A model generated the notes under the pieces. That model ran no database searches and was not told where the DNA came from. It saw nothing but the letters and a program-made list of their open reading frames with translations. The translations under genes were made by a program, and so were the position numbers. Source: Desulfopila_A sp964446655 (GTDB lineage: Bacteria; Desulfobacterota; Desulfobulbia; Desulfobulbales; Desulfocapsaceae). Taken from it: a stretch of 64,000 bases of DNA. Location of the stretch: the NCBI GenBank assembly GCA_964446655.1, contig CAYUPL010000006.1, positions 1 through 64,000 on the forward strand, in the 5' to 3' direction. Below, piece by piece: positions 27,048 through 35,993 of the stretch. Within the stretch, counting starts at the first letter, position 1. Every line of letters starts with the position of its first letter.

Positions 27048-27592
27048 GTGTGTGCAACACTCCTTTAGGATTATAGTGGTAGTAGACCCCGATATTGCCC
27101 ATCTTCACTCAATTTGTCAAGCTAACTGACGGCAGCTTCGCAAAACTGACAAAATTCAGCGGCTGGTGCGTTGCCGGAACGCCACCGTTTGGTAATTCGC
27201 TATGCTGTAATATCTCTGCTGAGCAGGATGTCCATTACCCGGTATCCTTGTACGTAAACATTCGCTTTATAGCAATAGAATAATCATTTTATCTGCAGAA
27301 AGCCGTGCCGAGTAACAGCGAGGACAAAAATGTATGTATGTCGGAGCTCTTGTTGTATGGCAAGGGCGGAGCAGTGGTGAAAAGACTTCCATGGCGGGAA
27401 AACCGAAAAAAGTATGGCAGAACTGCAGCGACGATAATTGGAAGGTAGTCGGGGTAAGATGCTGAAAGAGGGTTTGTTGTGCTGGTTTTTGGAGTGCCTG
27501 TGTCGGACTGCTTGACTTTTCGTTGTTTTTGTTTTTTATTCTATTTTTTTTGACTAATCTTGTCGATGTTGGACAACACTTGGAGGTACGCC
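27048..27592. other. Intergenic region upstream of hisS
   Basis: 545 bases between divergent genes. A candidate promoter lies at 27512-27540. A 36-codon frame (MSELLLYGKGG...) starts at 27338, a few bases downstream of GAGG, but spacing is poor and I do not accept it as a gene. No RNA gene was recognised. Confidence 0.5.
27512..27540 (+). promoter_or_regulatory. Candidate sigma-70 promoter for hisS
   Basis: TTGACT at 27512-27517, a 17-base spacer and TTTATT at 27535-27540, in T-rich DNA about 50 bases before the hisS start. Confidence 0.35.
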
Positions 27593-28882
27593 GTGAAAAT
27601 TAATGCCCTCAACGGTTTTAAAGATATTTTACCCGAAGAGGTTATTCTGTGGAATAGAGTACTGCATACCGCTCGTGCTCTCTTGGCACGTTTTGATTTT
27701 GCCGAAATACGATTACCGATACTTGAGAAGACCGAGTTGTTCGCCAGATCTATCGGGGAGGCGACGGATATTGTCGAGAAAGAGATGTATACCTTTGTCG
27801 ATAAACAGATAACCATGAGGCCTGAAGCTACTGCTTCGCTTGTCAGAGCTTACATTCAGCATGGGTTGTATGTCAAGAAACCGGTACAGCGTCTTTTCAC
27901 CATAGGCCCCATGTTTCGCCATGAGAGACCGCAAAAGGGCAGGCTGCGGCAGTTTCACCAGATCAGCGCCGAGGTTCTCGGCTCGGAAAATGGCCGGGTG
28001 GATGCGGAACTCATGGCAATGGCCGCTCTCTTTTTTGCAGAACTCGGCATTGGTGTCAGCCTTGAGCTCAACTCGCTGGGGTGTCCGGAGTGCAGACCGG
28101 AATTCCGCCGACGGTTGCTGGAGTACCTTGGTGACCACCGAAGCCGGTTATGCGACGACTGCAAAAGAAGAATAGATACCAATCCTTTACGTGTCCTTGA
28201 CTGTAAAAACGTCCATTGCCGGCAATTGGTCGAAGATGCTCCATCCATTCAGGAACATCTCTGTTCCGATTGTGCCGATCATTTCGGCGTGGTACAATGC
28301 GCTCTGGAGAGTCTTGGGGTGTCGTATTCTTTGAACAAGTTTATGGTTCGTGGTCTTGACTACTATTGCAGGACTACGTTTGAGTTTCTCAGTACCGATC
28401 TGGGGGCTCAGGCGGCCGTCTGTGCCGGTGGCAGATATGATGGCCTTATTGCGCAACTCGGTGGTCCCGACACCCCCGGCATTGGTTTTGCCATTGGTCT
28501 GGAACGGCTGGTTCTTCTTCTCCAGCAAAAAAACACTGATCTGCAGGGTAGAGGTGTCGATGTATTTGTTGCGGGACTGGGTGAGGCGGCATCCTTGTTT
28601 TCCTTCAAGCTGGCGCATCAGTTGCGCAATCGGGGATTGAGTGTTGCCCTGGATCATGAAGGCCGCAGTCTGAAGAGTCAGATGAAACAGGCCGGTAAGG
28701 CAGATGCCTCATTTGTGCTGATCATAGGTGATCAGGAGCTGGCCAACCAAGCCGGATTGTTGAGAAATATGCGTACTCAGGAGCAGCTGAGTGTTGTGCT
28801 GCAGGAAGAAGAAATCGAAGCAATCGTCTCGACCCTGCTTCCGGAACGCAATGAGTGTCTTCCTCCAGCAAAACGGTCATAA
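27593..28882 (+). CDS. hisS: Histidyl-tRNA synthetase
   Basis: 429 aa class II synthetase. Motif 1 region LPEEVILWN ... FAEIRLPILEKTELF, MTMRPEATAS-like segment TMRPEATASLVRAY, motif 2 FRHERPQKGRLRQFHQ, the HisRS-specific RGLDYYCRTTFEF, and motif 3 GIGFAIGLERL, followed by an anticodon-binding domain. GTG 27593 follows GGAGGTACGCC and encodes the conserved (V)KINALNGFKDI start. The upstream ATG at 27560 has no such site. It is followed by aspS 158 bases later, a common pairing. Confidence 0.97.
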   Translation: MKINALNGFKDILPEEVILWNRVLHTARALLARFDFAEIRLPILEKTELFARSIGEATDIVEKEMYTFVDKQITMRPEATASLVRAYIQHGLYVKKPVQRLFTIGPMFRHERPQKGRLRQFHQISAEVLGSENGRVDAELMAMAALFFAELGIGVSLELNSLGCPECRPEFRRRLLEYLGDHRSRLCDDCKRRIDTNPLRVLDCKNVHCRQLVEDAPSIQEHLCSDCADHFGVVQCALESLGVSYSLNKFMVRGLDYYCRTTFEFLSTDLGAQAAVCAGGRYDGLIAQLGGPDTPGIGFAIGLERLVLLLQQKNTDLQGRGVDVFVAGLGEAASLFSFKLAHQLRNRGLSVALDHEGRSLKSQMKQAGKADASFVLIIGDQELANQAGLLRNMRTQEQLSVVLQEEEIEAIVSTLLPERNECLPPAKRS

Positions 28883-29040
28883 AAAGCAAGAAAACGGAAA
28901 ATGTATTTGATAATGTGATTTGGCCTCTGCGTCCAAGGCACCTAGACCCTCTTGTGGGGTGTTGGATCTGAAATCGCGCCCATGGAAGAGATATGGGGTA
29001 CTCAATAACAATCTACTGAAGAAGTCTTTTTCGAAAATCA

Positions 29041-30837
29041 ATGACTATGGAAGCAATGGGAACGTTACGCCGGACACATTACTGTGATGTGCTTGGTCTG
29101 AAAAATGTTGGTGAAGAGGTTGTACTGATGGGATGGGTGTTGCGCAGGCGAGACCATGGCGGGGTCATTTTTATCGACCTGCGTGACCGGCGCGGTATAA
29201 CCCAGGTGGTTTTTAATCCTGCTGTAAATTCGGAAGTGCATGCCAAGGCACATCAGCTTCGGAGTGAGTGGGTGCTTGGCATACGGGGAAAGGTAGTGGC
29301 ACGGCCGGGTGATATGGCCAACCTTAAGCTTCCTACCGGCGAGATTGAAGTGCTTGTGGGTGAGCTGAAAATTTTCAATAAAAGTGAAACGCCGCCATTT
29401 CCATTGGATGAAGAAAGTGATGTCTCTGATAACATTCGCCTGCAGTATCGGTATCTTGATCTGCGTCGGCCGGAGATGGCGGCAAATCTGGTGATGCGCC
29501 ATAAGGCGGTTCAGGCAGTCCGGGCTTTTTTAAACGAGAATGACTTTCTTGATATAGAGACGCCGATGCTGACTCGTTCCACACCCGAGGGAGCACGGGA
29601 CTATCTGGTACCGAGCAGGGTTAATGCCGGGAAATTCTATGCCCTGCCCCAGTCTCCCCAACTCTTTAAACAGTTGCTGATGATGGCCGGTATGGACCGG
29701 TACTATCAGATTGTCAAGTGTTTCCGTGATGAAGACCTGCGAGCCGATAGACAGCCGGAGTTTACTCAGATTGATATGGAGATGTCCTTTGTCGATGAAG
29801 AGCAGATAATTGAAATTACCGAAGGAATGATCGATACGCTCTTTCAGACCACTCTTGACGTGCAGGTCGTCCCGCCCTTTAAAAGAATCACCTATGATCA
29901 GGCCATGGGGCGCTTTGGTACAGATCGTCCCGATATGCGCTATGGCCTTGAACTGATAGATCTTAGTAACGTTGCGGCGGCATGTGGCTTCAAGGTGTTT
30001 CGGGAAGTGGCTGATGGTGGTGGTACCGTCAGGGCGATCAATGCGAAAGGGTGTGCGACGTTCTCAAGGAAAGACCTTGATACTCTCACCGAATACGTCC
30101 TGCAATTCGGCGCCAAGGGCCTGGCCTGGGTGAAGATGAAGGCTGCGGGAGAGTGGCAGTCACCCATTGCCAAATTTTTCCGCGAAGAAGAGCGAAATGA
30201 AATCAATACTATCCTTAATGCGGAAGAGGGCGATCTCCTCTTTTTTGGAGCCGACAAGCCCGCAGTGGTCTTCCAGTCTCTGGGGGAGTTACGAAGTGAA
30301 CTGGCTCGTCGGCTCGGTTTGATACAGGATGGCGTCTTCGATTTTGTCTGGGTGACGGATTTTCCTCTGGTGGAATATGATGAGAAAGAAAAACGGTTCC
30401 AGGCGCTCCATCATCCATTTACCGCTCCCCGTCAAGATCAGGAAGAGATGTTGGAATCTAATCCTGGAGCGGTGTATAGTCGAGCCTACGATCTTGTTCT
30501 TAACGGTACTGAAATCGGTGGTGGCTCCATTCGTATCCATCAAAAAGAGTTGCAGACCAAGGTCCTGCAAACCTTGGGTATTTCAGAAGAAGAAGCTCAG
30601 CAAAAATTCGGTTTTCTGTTAAAATCTCTCGAATTAGGGGCGCCCCCACATGGCGGTATCGCTTTCGGGCTGGATCGACTCCTGATGATCATGACCGGCA
30701 GTAGTTCCATCAGAAACGTTATCGCCTTTCCCAAAACTCAGAAAGCAACCTGTCCTTTAACCGATGCCCCGGCCTCGGTATCTCGCAAACAGCTCACCGA
30801 GCTGTACCTTCGCCCTGACTGGAAAGAAAAAGAGTGA
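29041..30837 (+). CDS. aspS: Aspartyl-tRNA synthetase (bacterial type)
   Basis: 598 aa, full bacterial length with the GAD insertion. N-terminal OB-fold (VVLMGWVLRRRDHGGVIFIDLRDRRG), motif 2 FRDEDLRADRQPEFTQID, the insertion around residues 290-420, and motif 3 GIAFGLDRLLMIM, then the FPKTQKATCPLT loop. Three in-frame ATGs stand near the start (29041, 29047, 29056) and none has a strong SD, so the exact start is uncertain by a few codons. A strong terminator follows. Whether it is the discriminating or tRNA-Asn-accepting form cannot be told here. Confidence 0.97.
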   Translation: MTMEAMGTLRRTHYCDVLGLKNVGEEVVLMGWVLRRRDHGGVIFIDLRDRRGITQVVFNPAVNSEVHAKAHQLRSEWVLGIRGKVVARPGDMANLKLPTGEIEVLVGELKIFNKSETPPFPLDEESDVSDNIRLQYRYLDLRRPEMAANLVMRHKAVQAVRAFLNENDFLDIETPMLTRSTPEGARDYLVPSRVNAGKFYALPQSPQLFKQLLMMAGMDRYYQIVKCFRDEDLRADRQPEFTQIDMEMSFVDEEQIIEITEGMIDTLFQTTLDVQVVPPFKRITYDQAMGRFGTDRPDMRYGLELIDLSNVAAACGFKVFREVADGGGTVRAINAKGCATFSRKDLDTLTEYVLQFGAKGLAWVKMKAAGEWQSPIAKFFREEERNEINTILNAEEGDLLFFGADKPAVVFQSLGELRSELARRLGLIQDGVFDFVWVTDFPLVEYDEKEKRFQALHHPFTAPRQDQEEMLESNPGAVYSRAYDLVLNGTEIGGGSIRIHQKELQTKVLQTLGISEEEAQQKFGFLLKSLELGAPPHGGIAFGLDRLLMIMTGSSSIRNVIAFPKTQKATCPLTDAPASVSRKQLTELYLRPDWKEKE

Positions 30838-30844
30838 TGATATA

Positions 30845-30876
30845 CGGCAGCCCGGAAAACCGGGTTGCCGTTTTGT
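30845..30876. terminator. Rho-independent terminator after aspS
   Basis: CGGCAGCCCGG at 30845-30855 pairs with CCGGGTTGCCG at 30860-30870 (11 bp, one G-U) around an AAAA loop, followed by TTTTGTT. It lies 8 bases after the aspS stop and also at the 3' end of the small minus-strand gene, so it may act in both directions. Confidence 0.85.
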
Positions 30877-31106
30877 TACCAGCCACTCTCGGCCAGTTTG
30901 ACCAGGAAGAGATAAAACGTACCAAGAAAAACTGTTGCCGTAAAAAGAAGCATCGTCACATGTTCCAGGATATGATGATAGTCTTTTATGAGTTTTGTTG
31001 TCCGAGCCCAGACGGTTTGCTGCCCCAATCTATTGGAAATAAAGTGATTACGGCCGGCTCTTTTTGAAGGGAATAAGGTTCTCTGAAATCTGTCTGCTGT
31101 TTTCAT
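30876..31106 (-). CDS. Small single-pass membrane protein of unknown function
   Basis: 76 aa. AGGAGGTGCAAA directly precedes the ATG, a near-perfect ribosome site. The first half is basic and hydrophilic (MKTADRFQRTLFPSKRAGRN), the second contains one transmembrane helix (MLLFTATVFLGTFYLFLVKL), and the tail is short. This suggests a cytoplasmic basic head with a C-terminal anchor. I do not recognise a family. It is convergent with aspS and shares its terminator, and is followed upstream by hslO on the same strand, about 190 bases away. Confidence 0.65.
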   Translation of the reverse strand: MKTADRFQRTLFPSKRAGRNHFISNRLGQQTVWARTTKLIKDYHHILEHVTMLLFTATVFLGTFYLFLVKLAESGW

Positions 31107-31298
31107 TTTGCACCTCCTGGTTGGATTTTCCAGAAGTATAGCAGCATAGGGTTATCACAGAGTGACTACCCCCTTTAAAAAAAACACAGATGGAGAGAAA
31201 TATTTTATATGAGAGCCGGTTTGAACTGTGGTGGACCAGCGGCCGACAGCAACACATGCTCTTTCTGTTCGGCATGTCCTCTGCTGTGGAGAATGTAT

Positions 31299-32180
31299 TC
31301 AGGGCCGGCTTTTCCGTGCTGCCGGAGACAGTAGATAGTCTTTGGAGAAGTGATAATTTTCGCTGCAGTAGTCACATTTTACCTCAACACCCTGCTTCTG
31401 CTCAAGAAGGTAGTCGATATCATCTTTGTTGAGGCTGTGCAGAACGTCTTCCATCTTTTCCCTGGAGCAGAAGCAGCGAAATAGGAGCGGTCTGCTGCCT
31501 GTATGTTTGTGAGGTACCCCTGCAAAAAGGTGAGAGAGAATTTTTGAGGGGCTGAATCCTGAGGTCAGCAGGGCCGAGACCGAGCTGTGCAGCCTGGTAT
31601 TTTTTTCCAGTTCCTGCAGAACATCATCGTTTACCGGAGGCAGCGTTTGGATAAGGTAGCCGCCTGCCGCAGCAACAGTGCCGTCTGGATCGAAATAAAT
31701 GCCGAGGTTGATGGTGGAAGGTGTTTGTTCCGACTCAGTAAGGTAATAGGCAATATCTTCACCAATCTCGCTGGTATAAAGTTGTACCAAGCCGGTATAT
31801 TTTTCTTTGATGCCGATGTCTTTTATAACACGCAAAAAACCGGCTTTGCCGATTCCGCCGGCCACATCAATCAGGCCGTTTTGCAATGGCAGATCAGCTC
31901 TGGGAACCGATACGTATCCTCTGCTCCAGCCTGAGCTGCCCGCCTGGGCGACCACTTTTCCTAAGGGGCCGTTGCCTTCAAAAATTAATTGAATATTCTG
32001 GTCGTCTTTGAGCAGTCCGGCCAGCAGAATAGCGCCGGTGATGGCCCGGCCAAGAGCGGCAGCTGCGGTTGGGCCGAGATCGTGGCGTTGGCGCGCTTCG
32101 TTGACGATATCTGTTGTGTTGCAGGCAAGACCAAATATTGTGCCCGATTGTGTTATTATTCTATCTATTGAGTCCGGCAT
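31299..32180 (-). CDS. hslO: Redox-regulated chaperone Hsp33
   Basis: 293 aa, normal length. Hsp33 holds unfolding proteins under oxidative stress after disulfide formation releases zinc. The four zinc Cys are CFC in LLFRCFCSREKM and CDYC in VKCDYCSENYHF, the canonical CxC ... CxxC set near the C-terminus. The N-terminal domain shows the GPLGKVVAQAG and GYV segments. Together with Tpx it points to a defence against oxygen exposure. Confidence 0.95.
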   Translation of the reverse strand: MPDSIDRIITQSGTIFGLACNTTDIVNEARQRHDLGPTAAAALGRAITGAILLAGLLKDDQNIQLIFEGNGPLGKVVAQAGSSGWSRGYVSVPRADLPLQNGLIDVAGGIGKAGFLRVIKDIGIKEKYTGLVQLYTSEIGEDIAYYLTESEQTPSTINLGIYFDPDGTVAAAGGYLIQTLPPVNDDVLQELEKNTRLHSSVSALLTSGFSPSKILSHLFAGVPHKHTGSRPLLFRCFCSREKMEDVLHSLNKDDIDYLLEQKQGVEVKCDYCSENYHFSKDYLLSPAARKSRP

Positions 32181-32267
32181 CGGCTTGTAGAAAAAGGTGG
32201 TGTTGTCTTACTCTTTACGTTAAGGTGATATTGTATCGGTCTGTTCCTGATTGTCGAGTCTGCGCCG

Positions 32268-32311
32268 GCAGGTTGTTTGTTCCGGTTGAGCAGGTTGTTT
32301 GTTCCGGTTGA
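32268..32311. repeat. Perfect 22-bp tandem direct repeat (two copies)
   Basis: A 22-base unit that begins GCAGGTTGTTT and ends GTTCCGGTTGA occurs at 32268-32289 and again, abutting and without mismatch, at 32290-32311. It lies in the promoter/leader region 39 bases before the chalcone-isomerase-like gene. It could be a doubled regulator site or a recent slippage duplication. Confidence 0.8.
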
Positions 32312-32349
32312 TTATGTTGGTTAACATAAAACTTCGGGGAGGTAAAGTG

Positions 32350-32913
32350 ATGCGTGTACTCTTTTTAGCTTTTTTAATGGTGTTTTTGGTAAATCCGTTA
32401 TGGGCCAAGGAAATTGAAGGTGTGGTTGTTGAAGAACAGCTACTCTCGGAGAGCGGGGCAACCTTGCATCTCAATGGTACCGGTATCCGCAAGAAGTTGT
32501 TTTTTAAGATCTACATAGCGGCGTTGTATCTGGCAAATCGATCTGCAGACGCCTCTGCCGTCATTGCAGATGACGGGGAAAAACGGATTGTTATGCATTT
32601 TCTCTATGATGAGGTCGGTAAGGATAAACTGGTGGAAGGTTGGAACGAAGGCTTTGCCGCCAATCACACCGAAGAAGCGCTTGGTCTTCTGCAGTCGCGC
32701 ATTGACAGCTTTAACGCCATGTTTGATGAAGATGTGGTGGCGGGTGATGTAATTGTTTTTGATTATCTGCCTCAGACAGGAACACGGGTAACCATTAAAG
32801 GCAATGTCAAAGGAGTGGTAGAGGGAAAAGACTTCAATGATGCGCTTCTTGCAATATGGCTGGGAGATAAACCTGTTGGTTCCGACCTGAAAAAAGGACT
32901 CCTCCAGCCTTAG
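32350..32913 (+). CDS. Periplasmic chalcone-isomerase-like protein
   Basis: 187 aa. A Sec signal peptide (MRVLFLAFLMVFLVNPLWA, cleavage after A19 or so) is followed by a chalcone-isomerase-like domain: VEEQLLSESGATLHLNGTGIRKKLFFKIYIAALYL is split as the family's substrate-fold N-terminus, then IVMHFLYDEVGKDKLVEGWNEGF. Bacterial members are non-catalytic for flavonoids and their ligands are unknown; fatty-acid binding has been proposed for relatives. ATG 32350 follows GGGGAGGTAAAG. A 17-codon upstream extension lacks a signal peptide context and is rejected. Confidence 0.8.
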   Translation: MRVLFLAFLMVFLVNPLWAKEIEGVVVEEQLLSESGATLHLNGTGIRKKLFFKIYIAALYLANRSADASAVIADDGEKRIVMHFLYDEVGKDKLVEGWNEGFAANHTEEALGLLQSRIDSFNAMFDEDVVAGDVIVFDYLPQTGTRVTIKGNVKGVVEGKDFNDALLAIWLGDKPVGSDLKKGLLQP

Positions 32914-32936
32914 ACTGGATATTGCCCTGCCGTATC

Positions 32937-32975
32937 CGCACCTGGGTATCATTCTTCATGGTCTGCTCAGGTGCG
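32937..32975. terminator. Weak hairpin between convergent genes
   Basis: CGCACCTG at 32937-32944 pairs with CAGGTGCG at 32968-32975 across a 23-base loop. There is no T run, so terminator function is uncertain. It sits between the chalcone-isomerase-like gene and nikR. Confidence 0.3.
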
Positions 32976-32998
32976 TGTGCGAAGCCTCTTTTGACGGT

Positions 32999-33409
32999 TT
33001 AATGAAGATCCTGACCGGTACTGCTCATGGCCAGATTGCCGTCTCGCACCCCTCTTAAGGCGATAAGTTTATCCGCCAGTTCCTGAACTTCCTTCGCCTT
33101 GCCTCGCACGATAATAACTTCCAGGCAGTTATGGTGGTCCATATGAACATGAGTAGTGGATACGATGTGGTGGTGGTGGCCATGCTGTAGTTCGGTCACC
33201 TTTTCCTGAAGCTGGTGCTGATGATGATCATAGACCAGGGTAATTACGCCCATGACGTCACTATCGCTGAGCCATGCCTGCCTGACAAGGGCTTTGCGGA
33301 TCAGATCACGAATGGCCTCCGAGCGATTATTATAACTTTGTGCTTTGATGTAGGTATCAAAGGAATCGAGCAGGTTTTCCTCAAGGGAAATTGAAAATCG
33401 TTTCAACAT
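32999..33409 (-). CDS. nikR: Nickel-responsive ribbon-helix-helix regulator NikR
   Basis: 136 aa. N-terminal ribbon-helix-helix (MLKRFSISLEENLLDSFD ... NRSEAIRDLIR) and C-terminal ACT-like nickel domain. The four Ni ligands of E. coli NikR fall at the same residue numbers here: H76, H87, H89 and C95. ATG 33409 follows AGGAGCCTACC, and the longer frame to 33706 has no support. NikR usually represses nickel uptake when Ni is plentiful. No nickel transporter is in the window, but the hydrogenase and HypA/HypB nearby are nickel consumers, so a shared Ni circuit is likely (inference). Confidence 0.95.
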   Translation of the reverse strand: MLKRFSISLEENLLDSFDTYIKAQSYNNRSEAIRDLIRKALVRQAWLSDSDVMGVITLVYDHHQHQLQEKVTELQHGHHHHIVSTTHVHMDHHNCLEVIIVRGKAKEVQELADKLIALRGVRDGNLAMSSTGQDLH

Positions 33410-33662
33410 GGTAGGCTCCTGTTTCGTGCCTTGGTGGCTCCAGGTTCTGGTATGGAAGGAAAAATCCTTGTACTGTAATCTCGCTTTATATATTTCACTC
33501 TCTCGTAACCAACTCGAGGACTGGTGCGATACTATCATCTTTTTTCTCTGCAACTGTGACGACATGCAACCCGGCTGTCGGCTGAGCTTACATTGCAGTG
33601 CTGCAAAGAGTGGAAATATATCAATCGCTGTACTATATAGCAGTTGCGTAAAATAATAAAGA

Positions 33663-34547
33663 CTATACTTGCTCCTTTTTGGAGCGTAATCCGAGATATA
33701 TGGCAATGAGGGTGATGCTGACGCCGACCCAGTTCAACAGATCGGTTGGACGACTGAAAAAGAGAACATCCCAGAAAAAGGAAAGAGCCGGTTGAAGGAG
33801 CAGGATAAGTCCTGCGTAGGAGGTGTTGATACGGGGAAGGGAGGTCGCAATAAGAAGCCAGCCCAAACACTGACTGAACAGGCCAAGTGCGGCAAGGCTG
33901 AAGAGTGATGTCGGATCGGGGATGGCAAATGAGTCACCATTTGCAAGCATATAGAGACCTAGTGCAACGGAAGTTGTAAAAGAGGCCAGCAGCATGGGGA
34001 AAATTTTACTGGTACACCTGCTGGAGAGTTCCTTGAGGGCAAGAATGTATGCAGAGTAAAATACCGCTGTAGCGAGTCCGAAAAAAATACCGGTTCGGTA
34101 GTCTCCAGCGGTGCTGAGCCGGCCAAAACCAACTATCAGGAACAGTCCTGTCACGGCAAGAGGGAGTGAAACAAGCAAAAGATTGCTGTAGCGTTCTTTC
34201 AGTATCAGGATGCCGATGCCGGCCAGTACGAAAACCTGGAAGTTGCCGAGAATGGTGGCGAGCCCGGGACCGACGAACTTGATGGACTGGTGCCAGCATA
34301 GCAAGTCGAGAGCGAAAAGTATACCGGTAATGCTGCCCAGAACGATGAGAGAAAGGTCGAATTTATGCTTGTCTTTCAGCCTGATGGTAATAAAGAGAAG
34401 GAAAAGAAAACCAAAAAAAACACGATAAAAGGCAGATGAGGAAGGTGGCACAGAGGCAATTTTCACCCATACTCCGGAAAAACTGATACAAATAGCACCG
34501 CCAACAAGATTTGAAAGCGGATGAGTGAAGAGATGTGGCAGTTTCAT
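33663..34547 (-). CDS. EamA/DMT superfamily transporter
   Basis: 294 aa with ten hydrophobic segments in two EamA repeats, the standard drug/metabolite transporter architecture. The N-terminal repeat has FSGVWVKIASVPPSSSAFYRV and the second has YAGLILLLQPALSF, both EamA-like. Probable inner-membrane exporter of metabolites or amino acids. The substrate is not predictable. It is upstream of nikR on the same strand, 253 bases away, without sign of tight coupling. A second EamA gene lies at 46060-46971. Confidence 0.85.
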   Translation of the reverse strand: MKLPHLFTHPLSNLVGGAICISFSGVWVKIASVPPSSSAFYRVFFGFLFLLFITIRLKDKHKFDLSLIVLGSITGILFALDLLCWHQSIKFVGPGLATILGNFQVFVLAGIGILILKERYSNLLLVSLPLAVTGLFLIVGFGRLSTAGDYRTGIFFGLATAVFYSAYILALKELSSRCTSKIFPMLLASFTTSVALGLYMLANGDSFAIPDPTSLFSLAALGLFSQCLGWLLIATSLPRINTSYAGLILLLQPALSFFWDVLFFSRPTDLLNWVGVSITLIAIYLGLRSKKEQV

Positions 34548-34983
34548 ACCCTGGATATTCTTTATTTACCAAATTTAGTCTAGAGATATTTCAGTAAGAG
34601 TCTGCTTTTCTTTTGTGCCGGCTCTTTTTTTGCCTGGAAAACGATCTCGGGGAAAATCTACAACGATGCTGATGTGCAAAAAGAGCCATGCTCAAAGATC
34701 TGCGGTTGGTTGAGGCGTGTTTTGCGAGCCGATATCGGCGCCAGAGTATGAAAAAACAACGGAAAATAAATTTTAATTAAAGCAGAATGTTATGGTTATT
34801 GTCGCCTGTTGGTATACGAAAAAACTTGTTCTCCTCGTTGTTTTTTGGTAGATATCTTCGCCTGTAATAGCATGCTTCCACCGCAGTATTTTTGGCCCAA
34901 GGGGCATAAAAAGCACAAGTCGCCGATGGCTGTACATTCATGGTCATCAGCTGCTGATGTTTACTTTAACGTGAAAAGAGGAC
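34548..34983. other. Intergenic region upstream of the DHOD-like/rnf genes
   Basis: 436 bases between divergent genes. It contains a 12-base palindrome GCCGATATCGGC at 34728-34739 and a hairpin CATCAG-CTG-CTGATG at 34945-34959 in the leader just before the DHOD-like gene. No gene is seen. Confidence 0.5.
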
Positions 34984-35967
34984 ATGAAAGATCTTTCAAC
35001 GAGTTATCTCGGCTTGCAGTTGAAGAATCCCGTACTGGTGGGGAGTTGCGGGCTGACCGGTTCCGTCGATAAAATTTGCGAACTGGCGGACAACAATGCC
35101 GCGGCAGTGGTATTAAAATCGCTGTTTGAGGAACAGATCCTGGCGGAGCTGCATCAGAATGTCAAAAGCTATAATGCCGATTATCCAGGTGCTTTTGATT
35201 ATATTCGCGAATACACCCGGGACAGCAGTGTCTCCGATTATCTGACTCTCCTCCGTGACGCCAAAAAGAAAGCAGGGATACCTGTCATTGCTTCTATAAA
35301 CTGCGTGACCGGCAATGAATGGATCTCTTTTGCCAAAGCTGTGGAAAGCGAAGGTGCTGATGCCTTGGAGATTAATATTTCACTGCTGCCCAGTGATCCA
35401 CGCAAGAAAAGCGAGGAGTACGAAAAGATCTATTTCGAGGTGCTGGAAAAGATCGGCAACCTTGTCTCCATCCCAGTCTCATTGAAAATGAGTCGGTATT
35501 CGTCGTCTTTGGCCAATCTGGTAGCACGCCTCAGCTGGACAGGAAAAGTAGCCGGCTTTGTTTTGTTCAATAGATACTATCGTCCTGATTTTGATATTAA
35601 AACACTGAAAATCCGTCCTGCTCCGGTTTTTTCTACACCGGAAGAGCTTTCGACCTCGTTGCGCTGGATAGCATTGCTGTCCGGCAGGGTCGAACAGGAT
35701 TTTGCCGCTTCCACGGGAGTTCATGACAGTGCCGGCGTCATCAAGCAATTGCTCGCCGGTGCTGCAGCTGTTCAGGTTGTTTCAACGGTTTACCAAAACG
35801 GCCCATCCCGCATTGCAGAACTTGTCAGTGGGCTGGAAAAGTGGATGGAGGAGAAATCCTTCAATTCGATTGCAGAATTTCGGGGTAAGCTTGGCTATAA
35901 AGACGAGGCTGATTCAGAGGCTCTGCAGAGAATACAGTTTATGAAGCATTTTGCAGGGATTGAGTAG
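34984..35967 (+). CDS. Dihydroorotate dehydrogenase-like FMN protein
   Basis: 327 aa TIM barrel related to class 1 dihydroorotate dehydrogenase: N-terminal LSTSYLGLQLKNPVLVGSCGLT, IASINCVTG, the LEINIS strand, PVSLKMS and the FMN-phosphate segment GAAAVQVVSTVYQNG. Several DHOD substrate-site residues differ from PyrD, and annotated relatives are called DHOD-like. No PyrK partner is adjacent. GAAAAGAGGAC precedes the ATG. It lies 184 bases upstream of rnfC on the same strand and could be transcribed with the Rnf genes. Confidence 0.82.
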   Translation: MKDLSTSYLGLQLKNPVLVGSCGLTGSVDKICELADNNAAAVVLKSLFEEQILAELHQNVKSYNADYPGAFDYIREYTRDSSVSDYLTLLRDAKKKAGIPVIASINCVTGNEWISFAKAVESEGADALEINISLLPSDPRKKSEEYEKIYFEVLEKIGNLVSIPVSLKMSRYSSSLANLVARLSWTGKVAGFVLFNRYYRPDFDIKTLKIRPAPVFSTPEELSTSLRWIALLSGRVEQDFAASTGVHDSAGVIKQLLAGAAAVQVVSTVYQNGPSRIAELVSGLEKWMEEKSFNSIAEFRGKLGYKDEADSEALQRIQFMKHFAGIE

Positions 35968-35993
35968 ATTACAGAGGAAGAGTAAGTGAAACC

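Noticed and set aside
27338..27448. 36-codon frame upstream of hisS
   Set aside because: A GAGG occurs but too far from the ATG, and the peptide has no recognisable feature.
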